The notes beneath the pieces were generated by a model. It saw nothing but the letters and a program-made list of their open reading frames with translations. It did no database searches and was not told where the DNA came from. The translations under genes were made by a program, and so were the position numbers. DNA of 64,000 bases from an uncultured Clostridia bacterium (GTDB lineage: Bacteria > Bacillota > Clostridia > Lachnospirales > Lachnospiraceae). Within the stretch, counting starts at the first letter, position 1. Each line of letters begins with the position of its first letter. Location of the stretch: assembly GCA_947385955.1 (NCBI GenBank), contig CANDNA010000003.1:1-64000 (forward strand), read 5' to 3'. Positions 53,622 to 63,057 of this stretch are shown piece by piece.

Positions 53622-54647
53622 ATGGACGAATTTATATGGAAGATGTCAGTTCCGGCAGAGCATATGAGGAATGTGTTCGGTGAATATGATTCTTACATGA
53701 AAAAGATAGAAAAGGAGCTTTCCGTGACAATCGTCAACAGGGACGAAGGCATCAAGATTACCGGCAGGGAGCAGGACGTGAATCAGGCAAGGGGTGTGCT
53801 GGAAAGTCTGATTGCCCTGTCCGGAAGGGGCAATACGATTCAGGAGCAGAATGTGGACTATGCACTGGAGATGAGTTATGAGCACAGAGAGGATGCGCTT
53901 GTGGAGATAGACAGGGAGATGATCTGTCATACGGTGAATGGCAAACCGGTGAAACCCAAAACACTGGGGCAGAAACAGTATGTGGATGCCATCCGGGATC
54001 ATATGATTACATTTGGACTGGGGCCGGCAGGAACCGGTAAGACGTATCTTGCAATGGCTATGGCCATTACCGCATTTAAAAACGATGAGGTGGGGCGGAT
54101 TATCCTGACCCGTCCGGCCATTGAAGCAGGTGAAAAGCTGGGATTCCTGCCGGGAGATCTGCAAAGTAAAGTGGATCCGTATCTGCGGCCTCTTTATGAT
54201 GCGCTGTATCAGATTATGGGAGCGGAGAGCTTTGCCAAAAATATGGAGAAGGGACTGATCGAAGTGGCGCCTCTTGCCTATATGCGGGGGCGTACACTGG
54301 ACAATGCCTATATTATATTGGATGAGGCGCAGAATACCACCCCTGCCCAGATGAAGATGTTTCTGACCCGGATCGGCTTTGGCTCCAAAGTGATCGTAAC
54401 AGGGGATGCCTCACAGAAGGATTTATCACCGGATGCACTGTCAGGGCTGGATGTGGCGCTCCGGGTTCTCCATAAAGTGGAAGATATCGCATTCTGTGAG
54501 TTGACCAGCAAGGACGTGGTGCGGCATCCGCTTGTACAGAAAATTGTCAAAGCCTATGAGGCTTACGAGTCCAGGACAGCCCATTCCGGGAAGCATACCA
54601 TACAGCCCAAAACGGGATATCACAGCGGAAGGGGCAGCAAAAGATAA
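53622..54647 (+). CDS. phoH: PhoH-family ATPase
   Basis: A 341-residue RNA-associated ATPase. An N-terminal KH-like region is followed by the PhoH domain with Walker A GPAGTGKTYLA, Walker B YIILDEAQN and GDASQKDLSP. PhoH-like proteins are linked to RNA handling together with YbeY, whose domain is in the next gene. It starts three bases after the yqfD stop. Confidence 0.95.
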   Translation: MDEFIWKMSVPAEHMRNVFGEYDSYMKKIEKELSVTIVNRDEGIKITGREQDVNQARGVLESLIALSGRGNTIQEQNVDYALEMSYEHREDALVEIDREMICHTVNGKPVKPKTLGQKQYVDAIRDHMITFGLGPAGTGKTYLAMAMAITAFKNDEVGRIILTRPAIEAGEKLGFLPGDLQSKVDPYLRPLYDALYQIMGAESFAKNMEKGLIEVAPLAYMRGRTLDNAYIILDEAQNTTPAQMKMFLTRIGFGSKVIVTGDASQKDLSPDALSGLDVALRVLHKVEDIAFCELTSKDVVRHPLVQKIVKAYEAYESRTAHSGKHTIQPKTGYHSGRGSKR

Positions 54648-54664
54648 GAAATGATGGGACGGTT

Positions 54665-56119
54665 ATGAAAACAGGAAAAAACAGTATTCCGGCACTCTTA
54701 CTGGCAGTGGCGCCGGGACTTTTGTCGGCTTTTGCCGGATATTGTCAGGGGTTGCCGGAACATATCCTGATCCGCAATACCGTAATGCTCTGTGTGGGCA
54801 CTATGAGCCTTGTGTTTGCATGGTTTCACTGTCTGGAGGAGGATTCCCTTGCATATGACAACAGGTTCCATATGATGCGGTTTGCCGTATGCTTTATTGG
54901 CGGGACAACAGTGGGATGTCTGCTTGTACTGTTCCCCGAAGAGGCATGGCCCCTGATTCCTCTCGCAGTATTATTGTCGCTTTTCAGCAATGGGTTTCTG
55001 GGCATATTTGCCTATGGGACGATTGTGATGTTTGCAGTATTGCAGGCAGAAAGTTCTGTCATGGTGTTTTTTTTATATTTTTTGTGCGGAAGCGCGGCGA
55101 TTTCCCTGTTCCGGCATCCGGAAAAAGGCGGCGGTGTGGGGATTCCCATGACAGTGACTTTATTGTATCTCTTTACGGCAGAAACGGCTGCGGTCATCCT
55201 GCCCGGTGAAACCGTATTTTCCTGGGAAATGCTCGTCCTGCCCGGTATCAATCTGTTTGTTACAGCGCTGCTTTTGTTGTTTGTCCTCTGCGGGTTTGGA
55301 TTTGTCATAGGCAGGCAGAAGCCGGTGGAAGGAGGGGCCGTAGAAGGAATGGAAACAGGACCGGAAGAAAACACAGATGCTGCAGACAATACAGAAACAG
55401 TCGATCCGGAAGCAGTCCTGATGGCAGAGATGGAACAGCGCGAGCGCTGCCGGGAGCGGCAGGAGCAGGAAGAGATACAGGAACAGGAAAAACAGAAACG
55501 ACAGGGAGAACAGGAGTTTCCGGAACGGCACATCAGCGCGGAACAGAACCGGCGTGTTACGGTCCGGGAACTGGCTGTTATGGACGACAGAGAGAATGCA
55601 GGGAGATGCACTATGAGCTTTTATATTGAAAATGAAACAGAAATCGAATTTCCATTTCCGATAGAGGAGGTTGTGGAAACCGTTACCCGGGAAATTCTGA
55701 CCAGTGAAAGCTGCCCTTTTGAGACCCATGTGAATGTTCTTTTGACAGATAACGAAGGAATCCGTCATTATAACCGGGAATATCGGGAGATTGACAGACC
55801 TACGGATGTGCTGTCGTTTCCCAATGTGGATTTTGAGACACCTTCCGACTTTCAGACGGCAGAAAAAAACCGGATATCCTGTTTTGACCCGGACAGTGGT
55901 GCACTGATGCTGGGAGATATTGTCATTTCAGTGGACAAGGTCAAAGAGCAGGCAGATGCTTATGGACATTCCGAAAAACGGGAATTTGCTTTCCTTGTGG
56001 CCCATAGTATGCTACACTTATGTGGATATGATCATATGGAGCCGCAGGAAGCTGCCGTTATGAAAAAAAAGCAGATTACCGCGCTTCGCAATATCGGTAT
56101 TACAAGAGATTACAGATAG
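54665..56119 (+). CDS. ybeY: Multi-spanning membrane domain fused to YbeY endoribonuclease
   Basis: A single 484-residue frame. Residues 1-217 have seven or eight membrane helices; 218-315 are an acidic, Gln/Glu-rich linker; 317-484 are a complete YbeY domain (MSFYIENETEIEFPF, DRPTDVLSFPN, GDIVIS, and the zinc motif HSMLHLCGYDH). YbeY matures 16S rRNA 3' ends and takes part in ribosome quality control. In relatives yqfF (7TM-HD, c-di-AMP phosphodiesterase) lies between phoH and ybeY. Here only a membrane part occupies that place and no HD motif is seen. An internal ATG at 55613 with GGGAG before it could also make free 168-residue YbeY. Confidence 0.85.
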   Translation: MKTGKNSIPALLLAVAPGLLSAFAGYCQGLPEHILIRNTVMLCVGTMSLVFAWFHCLEEDSLAYDNRFHMMRFAVCFIGGTTVGCLLVLFPEEAWPLIPLAVLLSLFSNGFLGIFAYGTIVMFAVLQAESSVMVFFLYFLCGSAAISLFRHPEKGGGVGIPMTVTLLYLFTAETAAVILPGETVFSWEMLVLPGINLFVTALLLLFVLCGFGFVIGRQKPVEGGAVEGMETGPEENTDAADNTETVDPEAVLMAEMEQRERCRERQEQEEIQEQEKQKRQGEQEFPERHISAEQNRRVTVRELAVMDDRENAGRCTMSFYIENETEIEFPFPIEEVVETVTREILTSESCPFETHVNVLLTDNEGIRHYNREYREIDRPTDVLSFPNVDFETPSDFQTAEKNRISCFDPDSGALMLGDIVISVDKVKEQADAYGHSEKREFAFLVAHSMLHLCGYDHMEPQEAAVMKKKQITALRNIGITRDYR

Positions 56120-56132
56120 GAAAAGATACTTT

Positions 56133-57791
56133 ATGGCAGAACGACGCAGGAACGGCAGAAAACAGGTGAATCTGATTATACAGGGCGGTATTATGGCAGT
56201 GATGTCCCTGCTGGTAAACGCCTGTATGCTGCTTTGCCGTATTCCGCTGACAGATTTGTGGGGAGATGAGGGAAACGGAATTTATGCCGCTTCCTTTGGC
56301 GCATTTTCCCTGTTCTGGCTGGTCTGCGCCTATGGACTTCCGGTGGTTTTGTCCGGTCTGCTGAAATCAAGGCTGAAGCGGGAGCAATACAGAAATGCGG
56401 GAATGGTAATGCAGTCTGCCTTTCTGTATGCGGTCATTATGGGCGCCGGGCTGGGGGCACTGCTGTTTTTGGGCAGTGATTTTATTGCCATTCATATCCT
56501 GTCTGAACCGCTGGCTGTTCTGCCTATGCGGCTTTTGACTCCGGCGCTGTTTTTTATGGCGCTGAGCGGTGTGCTGAGAGGATTTTTTCTGGGAAGCGGG
56601 GCAGTGTTTCCGGTGATGCTGTCATTTCTGGTGGAACAGGCCGCCGCTGTAGCCGGCGGAATCTTACTGGCACATATAGAGCAGGGATATGGAAGTAAGG
56701 TAGGGGCGCTTTTGCAGAATGAATCCTTTGTCCGCTCTTTTGCAGTGATGGGATTTGCAGGAGGCATTTCGGCAGGAGCCCTGCTTTCTTTTTTATTTTT
56801 GCTGGGTATTTATATGATGTCCCGTGGTTATTATAAGAAACGGAACGGGAAAAATGCTCCGGGCAAAAGAAAAAACAGGTTCCAGGCATGTTCTGTGTTT
56901 TTGGTTTCTCTTCTGCCTGTTATTTTTTATGGCATTCTGACCAGAGGATATGTGACGGTACAGCAGCTTTGTTTCCGGCTGTGTATGGGGGACCGCCTGA
57001 GCAGTCAGGCAGTCACAGAGCAGTGGGGGATCTATGACGGAAAATATAAAGTATTTACCATGCTTCCGGTCATACTGGCAGTGGCAATGGGATTTGCAGT
57101 CCGGGACAGAGTGCATGCCATGTACCGGAAAGAGAACTGGGCCCGGCTCCGGGACTTTTCGCAGACTGTTTTCAAAGCGGTTATGGTGCTGGTGTTCCCT
57201 TTGGCGGTTCTTGTGGGTACACTGGCGGTTCCGATTCTGGATGCCTGCTTTTCAGGCCAGGATGCAGAGGGAGCCTCTGTGCTGCTTCTGAGCGGATTTA
57301 TCACATCGGTTTTCTTTTCTGCTTCTTATTTGCTGGCAGAGATGCTGTTGGGAATGGAACAGAAAGGGCTGGTGCTGTTCTGTGGGCTGGCAGCATTTTC
57401 TCTTCATATCGGTGCATTGTATGTGATGCTGGAGATTCTGGAGCTGGGGCTTTCCGGTGTGGTATATGCGGATATTTTGTACGGGCTTGGTCTGCTTACG
57501 CTGGTGGGAACGACAGCCAGAAGAAAATGCGGATTCCGGCACAGCCTGCTCCGCAGTATGGCTGCACCGCTGACTGCTTCTGCCGTTATGGGCGGTATCT
57601 TATATCTTCTGGCAAAGGGGCTGAGGGATGCGCTGCCTGCGGCTGTCCTTCTGGCAGTTCTGACAGTATCCGGAATGGTGATCTATACTGTGGCTTTGCT
57701 TCTTTTGCGGGGCGTTTCGGAAAGAGAGCTGCGGATGATTCCAGGGGGTGTGATTGTTCTGAAAGCAGGCAGGGCGCTGCGGATGCTGTAA
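56133..57791 (+). CDS. MurJ/SpoVB-like lipid flippase (MVF family)
   Basis: A 552-residue membrane protein with about 14 helices and the MOP/MVF plan: N-terminal QGGIMAVMSLLVNACMLLCRIPL, positive loops RLKREQYRNAG, and repeated Gly/Ala-rich helices. Members export lipid-linked precursors of peptidoglycan, cortex or polysaccharide. SpoVB-like function in spore cortex synthesis is plausible given nearby yqfCD, but the substrate cannot be read from the sequence. It follows the YbeY fusion by 13 bases. Confidence 0.85.
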   Translation: MAERRRNGRKQVNLIIQGGIMAVMSLLVNACMLLCRIPLTDLWGDEGNGIYAASFGAFSLFWLVCAYGLPVVLSGLLKSRLKREQYRNAGMVMQSAFLYAVIMGAGLGALLFLGSDFIAIHILSEPLAVLPMRLLTPALFFMALSGVLRGFFLGSGAVFPVMLSFLVEQAAAVAGGILLAHIEQGYGSKVGALLQNESFVRSFAVMGFAGGISAGALLSFLFLLGIYMMSRGYYKKRNGKNAPGKRKNRFQACSVFLVSLLPVIFYGILTRGYVTVQQLCFRLCMGDRLSSQAVTEQWGIYDGKYKVFTMLPVILAVAMGFAVRDRVHAMYRKENWARLRDFSQTVFKAVMVLVFPLAVLVGTLAVPILDACFSGQDAEGASVLLLSGFITSVFFSASYLLAEMLLGMEQKGLVLFCGLAAFSLHIGALYVMLEILELGLSGVVYADILYGLGLLTLVGTTARRKCGFRHSLLRSMAAPLTASAVMGGILYLLAKGLRDALPAAVLLAVLTVSGMVIYTVALLLLRGVSERELRMIPGGVIVLKAGRALRML

Positions 57792-57869
57792 AGGATATGG
57801 TTTCCCTCTTTTTGGAGAGATTGAATAAAATTAAAAATTAAGCTGATACTATGATAAAAGGAGTATGTC

Positions 57870-58526
57870 ATGAAACTTATCGGTAGAGTCAGCTTATTTT
57901 GCATCGCAGGGGTGTCGCTGTTTACCGCAGGGGCCTATGCCAATTCTGTGTATCTGAAATGGTTTTATCCCAACAGAGAGGAAAGCCGGGAATTTATCCC
58001 TTATACAGAAGAACTGAAAGAAGCGGAAGAGGGCACAGAGATATGGGAAAGCCTTCCTGCAGACAGTCAGAGCGGGGATGTGATTACCTGTGATACCGTA
58101 TTTAATATAGAAGAATACGACAGAAATACAGAAACAACGGCAGAATATGAAGAGAAAATTCCGGGCAAGTACATTGGCATGGACAGAAACGGATTTATTG
58201 ACGCCATGTCTGCCTATGAGATGTCGCCGCCTCTGGAGGAACAGCAGCGAGGACTGATTTCTGTGGAAGTGCTCGCCTTTTCAGAGGAACGGGTACGGAT
58301 CCGGAAGCATTATCAGATGATCGAGTCACCGGGAGAAGAGATCTATTATCTGGTGGCAGAGAATCACTATATTACGGTATATCATGAGGACATGCAGAAT
58401 GTGTACCTGTATACGGATATTTGTGTGGAAAATCTGCCCGAAGAGCTGCAGGAGGAAATTATCCAGAAAAAGCTCATCAGCGGGGAGAGCACTTTGTACC
58501 ATTTTCTGGAATCCTATTCCAGCTAG
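57870..58526 (+). CDS. Membrane-anchored orphan protein, faintly BofC-like
   Basis: A 218-residue protein with an N-terminal anchor or signal (VSLFCIAGVSLFTAGAYA), an acidic spacer and two small alpha/beta parts (GKYIGMDRNGFIDAMSAYEMSP; EEIYYLVAENHYITVYHED). The arrangement recalls BofC, an exported regulator of the sigma-K checkpoint, but the match is weak. AAGGAG lies seven bases before the ATG. It is followed by a flavoprotein gene. Confidence 0.7.
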   Translation: MKLIGRVSLFCIAGVSLFTAGAYANSVYLKWFYPNREESREFIPYTEELKEAEEGTEIWESLPADSQSGDVITCDTVFNIEEYDRNTETTAEYEEKIPGKYIGMDRNGFIDAMSAYEMSPPLEEQQRGLISVEVLAFSEERVRIRKHYQMIESPGEEIYYLVAENHYITVYHEDMQNVYLYTDICVENLPEELQEEIIQKKLISGESTLYHFLESYSS

Positions 58527-58549
58527 ATGGCGGCAATGAGGAAACGTAT

Positions 58550-59800
58550 ATGAAAATCGGAGTGATCGGCGGTGGTGCATCAGGCATGGCCGCCGCAATT
58601 ACGGCAGCCAGGTATGGTGCGGATGTCACCATACTGGAACAGAATGAACGGGTGGGAAAGAAAATTCTGGCAACAGGAAACGGGAAATGTAATTTTTCCA
58701 ATCTGCATTTGTCAGATACCTGTTATCACAGCGGGGACCCCGACCGGATCGGAGCGATTCTGCGCCAGTTCGGTACAGAAGATACGCTGGAATTTTTTCA
58801 TGGTCTGGGGCTTATGACCAGAGAAAGAAACGGCGGGCTGTACCCGGCATGTGAACAGGCTTCCGCTGTTCTGGATGTGCTGCGGTTTGCGCTGGAGCGT
58901 CATCAGGTTACGGTTATGACAGGCAGCCGGGTCATACAGATACGGGCAAAAACAAAGACGGGAACCGGAAGAGAAAAAAGGGGCTTTGTAGTACAGGTAC
59001 AAAAAGAAGGTGGACAATCGCTTTGTTCATTTGATAAAATAATCCTTGCCTGCGGCAGTAGCGCCGGACTGAAAAATCCGGACGAAGAAAACGGTATGAA
59101 ACTGGCAGGCGGATTTGGACTTCGCCGGATTCCTTTTTTTCCGGCTCTGGTACAGCTTCGGTGTCAGGAATCGTTTTTCCGGGCAATGGCAGGAGTCCGC
59201 TGTCAGGCCGGTGTGACTGTCAAAGCGGGCGGACAGACCTGGGAAGAAACCGGAGAACTGCAGTTGACAGACTATGGCATTTCCGGTATACCGGTATTGC
59301 AGCTCAGCCGGCATGCTTCTGTTGCTTTGCATCATCAGAAAACCCTTTCCGCTGTTCTGGATTTTCTGCCTCAGCTTAACGAAGAGGAATGGAGGGTCAT
59401 GCTGCTGGCCAGACGGAAAAAACTTGGCTTTGAAACGATGGAACAGTTCTGGATCGGAACAGTACATAAAAAAATAATTGGTGTTATATTAAAGATAAAT
59501 TGCATTTCTCCTCATGAAATAGCGAGAAATGTCACAATTGAGAAGCTATTGTCTGTGGGAAAGATGCTGAAACAGTTTCCGGTCACTATAAATGGGGTCA
59601 ATCCGTCTGCCCAGGCACAGGTCTGCGGAGGCGGTGTCAGGCTGACGGAAGTAACCGATTCTCTGGAGGCCAGGAGGCAGAAAGGGCTTTATCTGACAGG
59701 AGAGCTGCTGGATGTGGATGGCAGATGCGGCGGCTACAATCTCCAGTGGGCCTGGACTACCGGTGTTCTGGCGGGAAAAGCCGCGGCAGAAACGATATGA
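58550..59800 (+). CDS. FAD-dependent oxidoreductase, HI0933 family
   Basis: A 416-residue flavoprotein starting at 58550 (GAGGAAAC upstream); an earlier in-frame start would overlap the previous gene by 100 bases. The FAD motif is IGVIGGGASGMAAAITAARYGA (shown in part as GGGASGMAAA), then NERVGKKILATGNGKCNFSN, typical of the family, and the C-terminal GGVRLTEV and GELLDVDGRCGGYNLQWAW. The reaction is unknown. In other species members are tied to tRNA or cell-wall genes without clear roles. Confidence 0.92.
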   Translation: MKIGVIGGGASGMAAAITAARYGADVTILEQNERVGKKILATGNGKCNFSNLHLSDTCYHSGDPDRIGAILRQFGTEDTLEFFHGLGLMTRERNGGLYPACEQASAVLDVLRFALERHQVTVMTGSRVIQIRAKTKTGTGREKRGFVVQVQKEGGQSLCSFDKIILACGSSAGLKNPDEENGMKLAGGFGLRRIPFFPALVQLRCQESFFRAMAGVRCQAGVTVKAGGQTWEETGELQLTDYGISGIPVLQLSRHASVALHHQKTLSAVLDFLPQLNEEEWRVMLLARRKKLGFETMEQFWIGTVHKKIIGVILKINCISPHEIARNVTIEKLLSVGKMLKQFPVTINGVNPSAQAQVCGGGVRLTEVTDSLEARRQKGLYLTGELLDVDGRCGGYNLQWAWTTGVLAGKAAAETI

Positions 59801-59809
59801 GGAAATCAG

Positions 59810-61501
59810 ATGATAAGAATACAGCAGTTATTATTGCCTGTGGGGCATACCAGGCGGGAATTGGAAAACAAGATCAGGCGGACTCTGCGGATGGATGCCA
59901 AAACAGTTTTATCTTATGAGATCAGGAAACGTTCTGTGGATGCCAGAAAAAAGCCCAAACTGTATTACAGCTATGTGATAGACTGTAAGGCCGACAATGA
60001 ACAACGCATCTGCAGGCGGGCGGAAAGCGGCGTCAGCCTTGTGGAGGAAGTGGAGTACCGCTTTCCGGAGGCGGGAAATCTGCCGCTGTCCCATCCGCCT
60101 GTGATTATCGGCACAGGGCCGGCAGGGCTTTTCTGCGGGCTGCTTCTGGCCAGGCACGGTTATCGGCCCATTCTGCTGGAGCGGGGGCAGGATGTGGACA
60201 CCCGCCTTCAGGATGTGGAAACGTTCTGGGAAACCGGCAGGCTGAATCCGTCCTCCAATGTACAGTTCGGGGAAGGGGGAGCCGGGACTTTTTCAGACGG
60301 CAAGTTAAATACGCTGGTCAGGGATAAGGACGGGAGGAACCGGGAGGTTTTGAAATTGTTTGTGGAGGCAGGGGCCGATCCTTCCATTTTGTATGACAGC
60401 AAACCCCATCTCGGCACCGATGTGCTGGCGGGAGTGGTCAGACAGATCAGAAAGCAGATTCAGCAGTATGGCGGTACGGTACGGTTCGGAGCAGAAGTGA
60501 CCGGACTTATAAAGGAAAATAACAGAATAACAGGGGTTACGGTTAATCATACAGAATTTCTGCCCGGTCAGGTGGTTGTACTGGCCATCGGCCATAGCGC
60601 CAGAGACACCTTCCGGATGCTGTATGACACGGGCCTTAAGATGGAGGCCAAAGAGTTTGCAGCAGGGTTTCGTGTGGAACACAGGCAGGAGAAAATCAAT
60701 CTGGCGCAGTATGGGATGGCGGATCCGGCGCCGTTGGGGGCGGCTCCCTATAAGGTAACGGCCCGGGCAGGCAATGGCAGGGGCGTTTATTCTTTCTGTA
60801 TGTGTCCGGGCGGTTATGTGGTCAATGCCTCTTCAGAGGAAGGGCGGCTGGCCGTCAATGGGATGAGCTATCATGGCCGGGCCGGAGAAAACGCCAACAG
60901 CGCAATTATCGTATCGGTGAAAAAAAGTGACTTTGCATCGGAGCATCCTCTGGCCGGTATTGCTTTTCAGAGACAACTGGAGGAAGCGGCTTACCGGGCC
61001 GGAGGGGGCCGGATTCCGGTACAGCGTCTGGGTGAATTCCGCTCCGTCTTTGCGTCACGGACAAACCTGTCTGTCACAGACGGACAGGCGGAAAATTGCA
61101 GCTTTTCCTGCAAATTGTCGGAAACTGACGAAACAGAGAAACCGGGAGAGCAGGTACAAAAGCTCCATCCCTGTATGAAAGGGACTTATGTCTTTTCCGA
61201 TCTGACAGAGGTATTGCCCAGAGAGATGACGGAAGCCTTTTTAGAGGGAATGGAACAGTTTTCCCACAGAATCAAAGGGTTTGCAGATGAGGATACTCTG
61301 ATTTCAGCGGTGGAAAGCAGGACTTCTTCCCCGGTCAGGATTGTGCGGGATGAAACCATGCAGAGCAGTCTGAAAGGGCTTTATCCCTGTGGGGAAGGCG
61401 CCGGTTATGCAGGGGGGATTACATCTGCGGCAATGGACGGGATCCGGGCAGCGGAAGCAGTCAGAATACAGTTCCGGCCACAGGATGATATCAGACAATA
61501 A
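59810..61501 (+). CDS. NAD(P)/FAD-dependent protein of unknown reaction
   Basis: A 563-residue flavoprotein. An N-terminal domain (RRELENKIRRTLRMDAKTVLSYEIRKRSVDARKKP, in part) is followed by the FAD motif VIIGTGPAGLFCGLLLARHGY and FGEGGAGTFSDGKLNT, and the C-terminal GEGAGYAGGITSAAMDGI. This family is conserved across Clostridia and often adjoins other flavoprotein genes, as here; its substrate is not known. GAGGAAA precedes the ATG, ten bases after the previous stop. Confidence 0.9.
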   Translation: MIRIQQLLLPVGHTRRELENKIRRTLRMDAKTVLSYEIRKRSVDARKKPKLYYSYVIDCKADNEQRICRRAESGVSLVEEVEYRFPEAGNLPLSHPPVIIGTGPAGLFCGLLLARHGYRPILLERGQDVDTRLQDVETFWETGRLNPSSNVQFGEGGAGTFSDGKLNTLVRDKDGRNREVLKLFVEAGADPSILYDSKPHLGTDVLAGVVRQIRKQIQQYGGTVRFGAEVTGLIKENNRITGVTVNHTEFLPGQVVVLAIGHSARDTFRMLYDTGLKMEAKEFAAGFRVEHRQEKINLAQYGMADPAPLGAAPYKVTARAGNGRGVYSFCMCPGGYVVNASSEEGRLAVNGMSYHGRAGENANSAIIVSVKKSDFASEHPLAGIAFQRQLEEAAYRAGGGRIPVQRLGEFRSVFASRTNLSVTDGQAENCSFSCKLSETDETEKPGEQVQKLHPCMKGTYVFSDLTEVLPREMTEAFLEGMEQFSHRIKGFADEDTLISAVESRTSSPVRIVRDETMQSSLKGLYPCGEGAGYAGGITSAAMDGIRAAEAVRIQFRPQDDIRQ

Positions 61502-61544
61502 GAGAGCGGCCCATAAGGGCCGGGGCAGCGGAGGAAACAGTATC

Positions 61545-62414
61545 ATGTATAAAAACTTCAGAGAACGGCTGAAAGATAAAAAAAGGATTGTGGTAAAGAT
61601 CGGCTCTTCGTCCCTGCAGCATCCGGAGACCGGAGATCTGGACTATATCCGTATGGAAGTGCTGATCCGGGAATTGTGCGATCTCAGGAATCAGGGAAAG
61701 GATGTGGTGCTTGTCAGTTCCGGCGCCATTGCAGCCGGACGTAAGGCAGTACATATCAGAGACATAAACAGGGAACACGGAGATAATCATATTGCAGTCA
61801 AACAGGCATGTGCGGCCATTGGGCAGGCCAGGCTGATGATGACTTATCAGAAAATATTTGCAGAATACAATCAGGTAACGGCGCAGATTCTGATGACCAA
61901 AAACACCATTGTGGATCATCTGAACCGTTACAATGCCCACAATACCTTTTCGGAGCTTTTGAAGATGGGGGTGATTCCCATTGTAAATGAAAATGATACC
62001 ATTGCTACCTATGAAATTGAAATAGGGGACAATGATACCCTGTCTGCTGTGGTGGCGGCACTGATTGACGCAGACCTGCTGATTCTGTTGTCGGATATTG
62101 ACGGACTGTACACGGACGATCCCAGAAAAAATACCCAGGCCAGATTCATTGAGACAGTGGAACATATGGATGATACGCTGATGGAGATGGGGAAGAAAAG
62201 TACAGGAAGCAGTGTGGGAACCGGCGGAATGAATACGAAGCTGATTGCGGCCAGAATTGCCACCAGTATGGGAGCGGATATGGTGATTGCAGGCAGTGAG
62301 GACATCCGGATCATTCATCGGATTATGGACGGCAGAAATCTGGGTACTTTTTTCTGTGCAGATAAAGATGAAAAATTTGACCTGATTGATTTTATTTCTG
62401 ATTACAACGGTTAG
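61545..62414 (+). CDS. proB: Glutamate 5-kinase
   Basis: Phosphorylates glutamate, the first step of proline synthesis. The protein has 289 residues from the ATG at 61545, preceded by GGAGG; this is the short form without the C-terminal PUA domain. Visible motifs are VVKIGSSSL, LVSSGAIAAG, NENDTIA, GDNDTLSAVVA and STGSSVGTGGMNTK. The operon runs proB, fthC, proA. Confidence 0.96.
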   Translation: MYKNFRERLKDKKRIVVKIGSSSLQHPETGDLDYIRMEVLIRELCDLRNQGKDVVLVSSGAIAAGRKAVHIRDINREHGDNHIAVKQACAAIGQARLMMTYQKIFAEYNQVTAQILMTKNTIVDHLNRYNAHNTFSELLKMGVIPIVNENDTIATYEIEIGDNDTLSAVVAALIDADLLILLSDIDGLYTDDPRKNTQARFIETVEHMDDTLMEMGKKSTGSSVGTGGMNTKLIAARIATSMGADMVIAGSEDIRIIHRIMDGRNLGTFFCADKDEKFDLIDFISDYNG

Positions 62415-62428
62415 AAGGTGTTAAGAGA

Positions 62429-63013
62429 TTGGGTATGTATGACAAAGCAGAGCAAAAAAAGGCGCTGCGCCGTGAGATGCTTCGGATCAGGAATCAAATG
62501 GATACGGAAACGTGGCATGAAAAAAGCGAACGGATACGGGAAAATTTTTGGAAATGTGCTGTGTCTGCGGAACAGATTTTATGTTATGCGGGGTATGGCA
62601 GAGAAGTGGATACCCTGGGGATTCTAAAGGACTGCCTGGAACAGGGCAGGGAAGTCTATTGCCCGCTTGTATCAGGCAGGGATATGGAGTTTTACCGGAT
62701 TTTTTCTGTGAAGGAGCTGCAAAGCGGCTTTCACGGCATATGGGAACCGCCGGAGCGGGAAGCTGAGAGGTATGTACCAAAGGAGCATGGACATATATCC
62801 CGTATGGGCCTGATGGTGATGCCGGGGGTGGTATTTGACAGAAGCCGTCACCGGATCGGTTACGGAGGCGGATATTATGACAGGTATCTGCAAAGAGTAC
62901 CCGGTATGCCTGTGCTGGCGCTGGCGTTCGGGTTTCAAATCAGGGAGGAGATCCCGTATGAAGAGCATGATATCTGTCCCCATATGATTTTAACGGAGGA
63001 CGGAGAAATCTGA
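62429..63013 (+). CDS. fthC: 5-formyltetrahydrofolate cyclo-ligase
   Basis: Recycles 5-formyl-THF to 5,10-methenyl-THF with ATP. A 194-residue protein from the TTG at 62429; AAGGTG lies about eight bases upstream, better placed than for the ATG at 62435. It shows KKALRREMLRIRNQM, the substrate loop VMPGVVFDRSRHRIGYGGGYYDRYL (in part: GYGGGYYDRYL) and ALAFGFQI. It sits between proB and proA and joins fhs and folD as the third folate gene of the window. Confidence 0.93.
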   Translation: MGMYDKAEQKKALRREMLRIRNQMDTETWHEKSERIRENFWKCAVSAEQILCYAGYGREVDTLGILKDCLEQGREVYCPLVSGRDMEFYRIFSVKELQSGFHGIWEPPEREAERYVPKEHGHISRMGLMVMPGVVFDRSRHRIGYGGGYYDRYLQRVPGMPVLALAFGFQIREEIPYEEHDICPHMILTEDGEI

Positions 63014-63057
63014 TACAACAACAGTGCGGGCATATAGCAGAGACAGGAGGTTATGGA

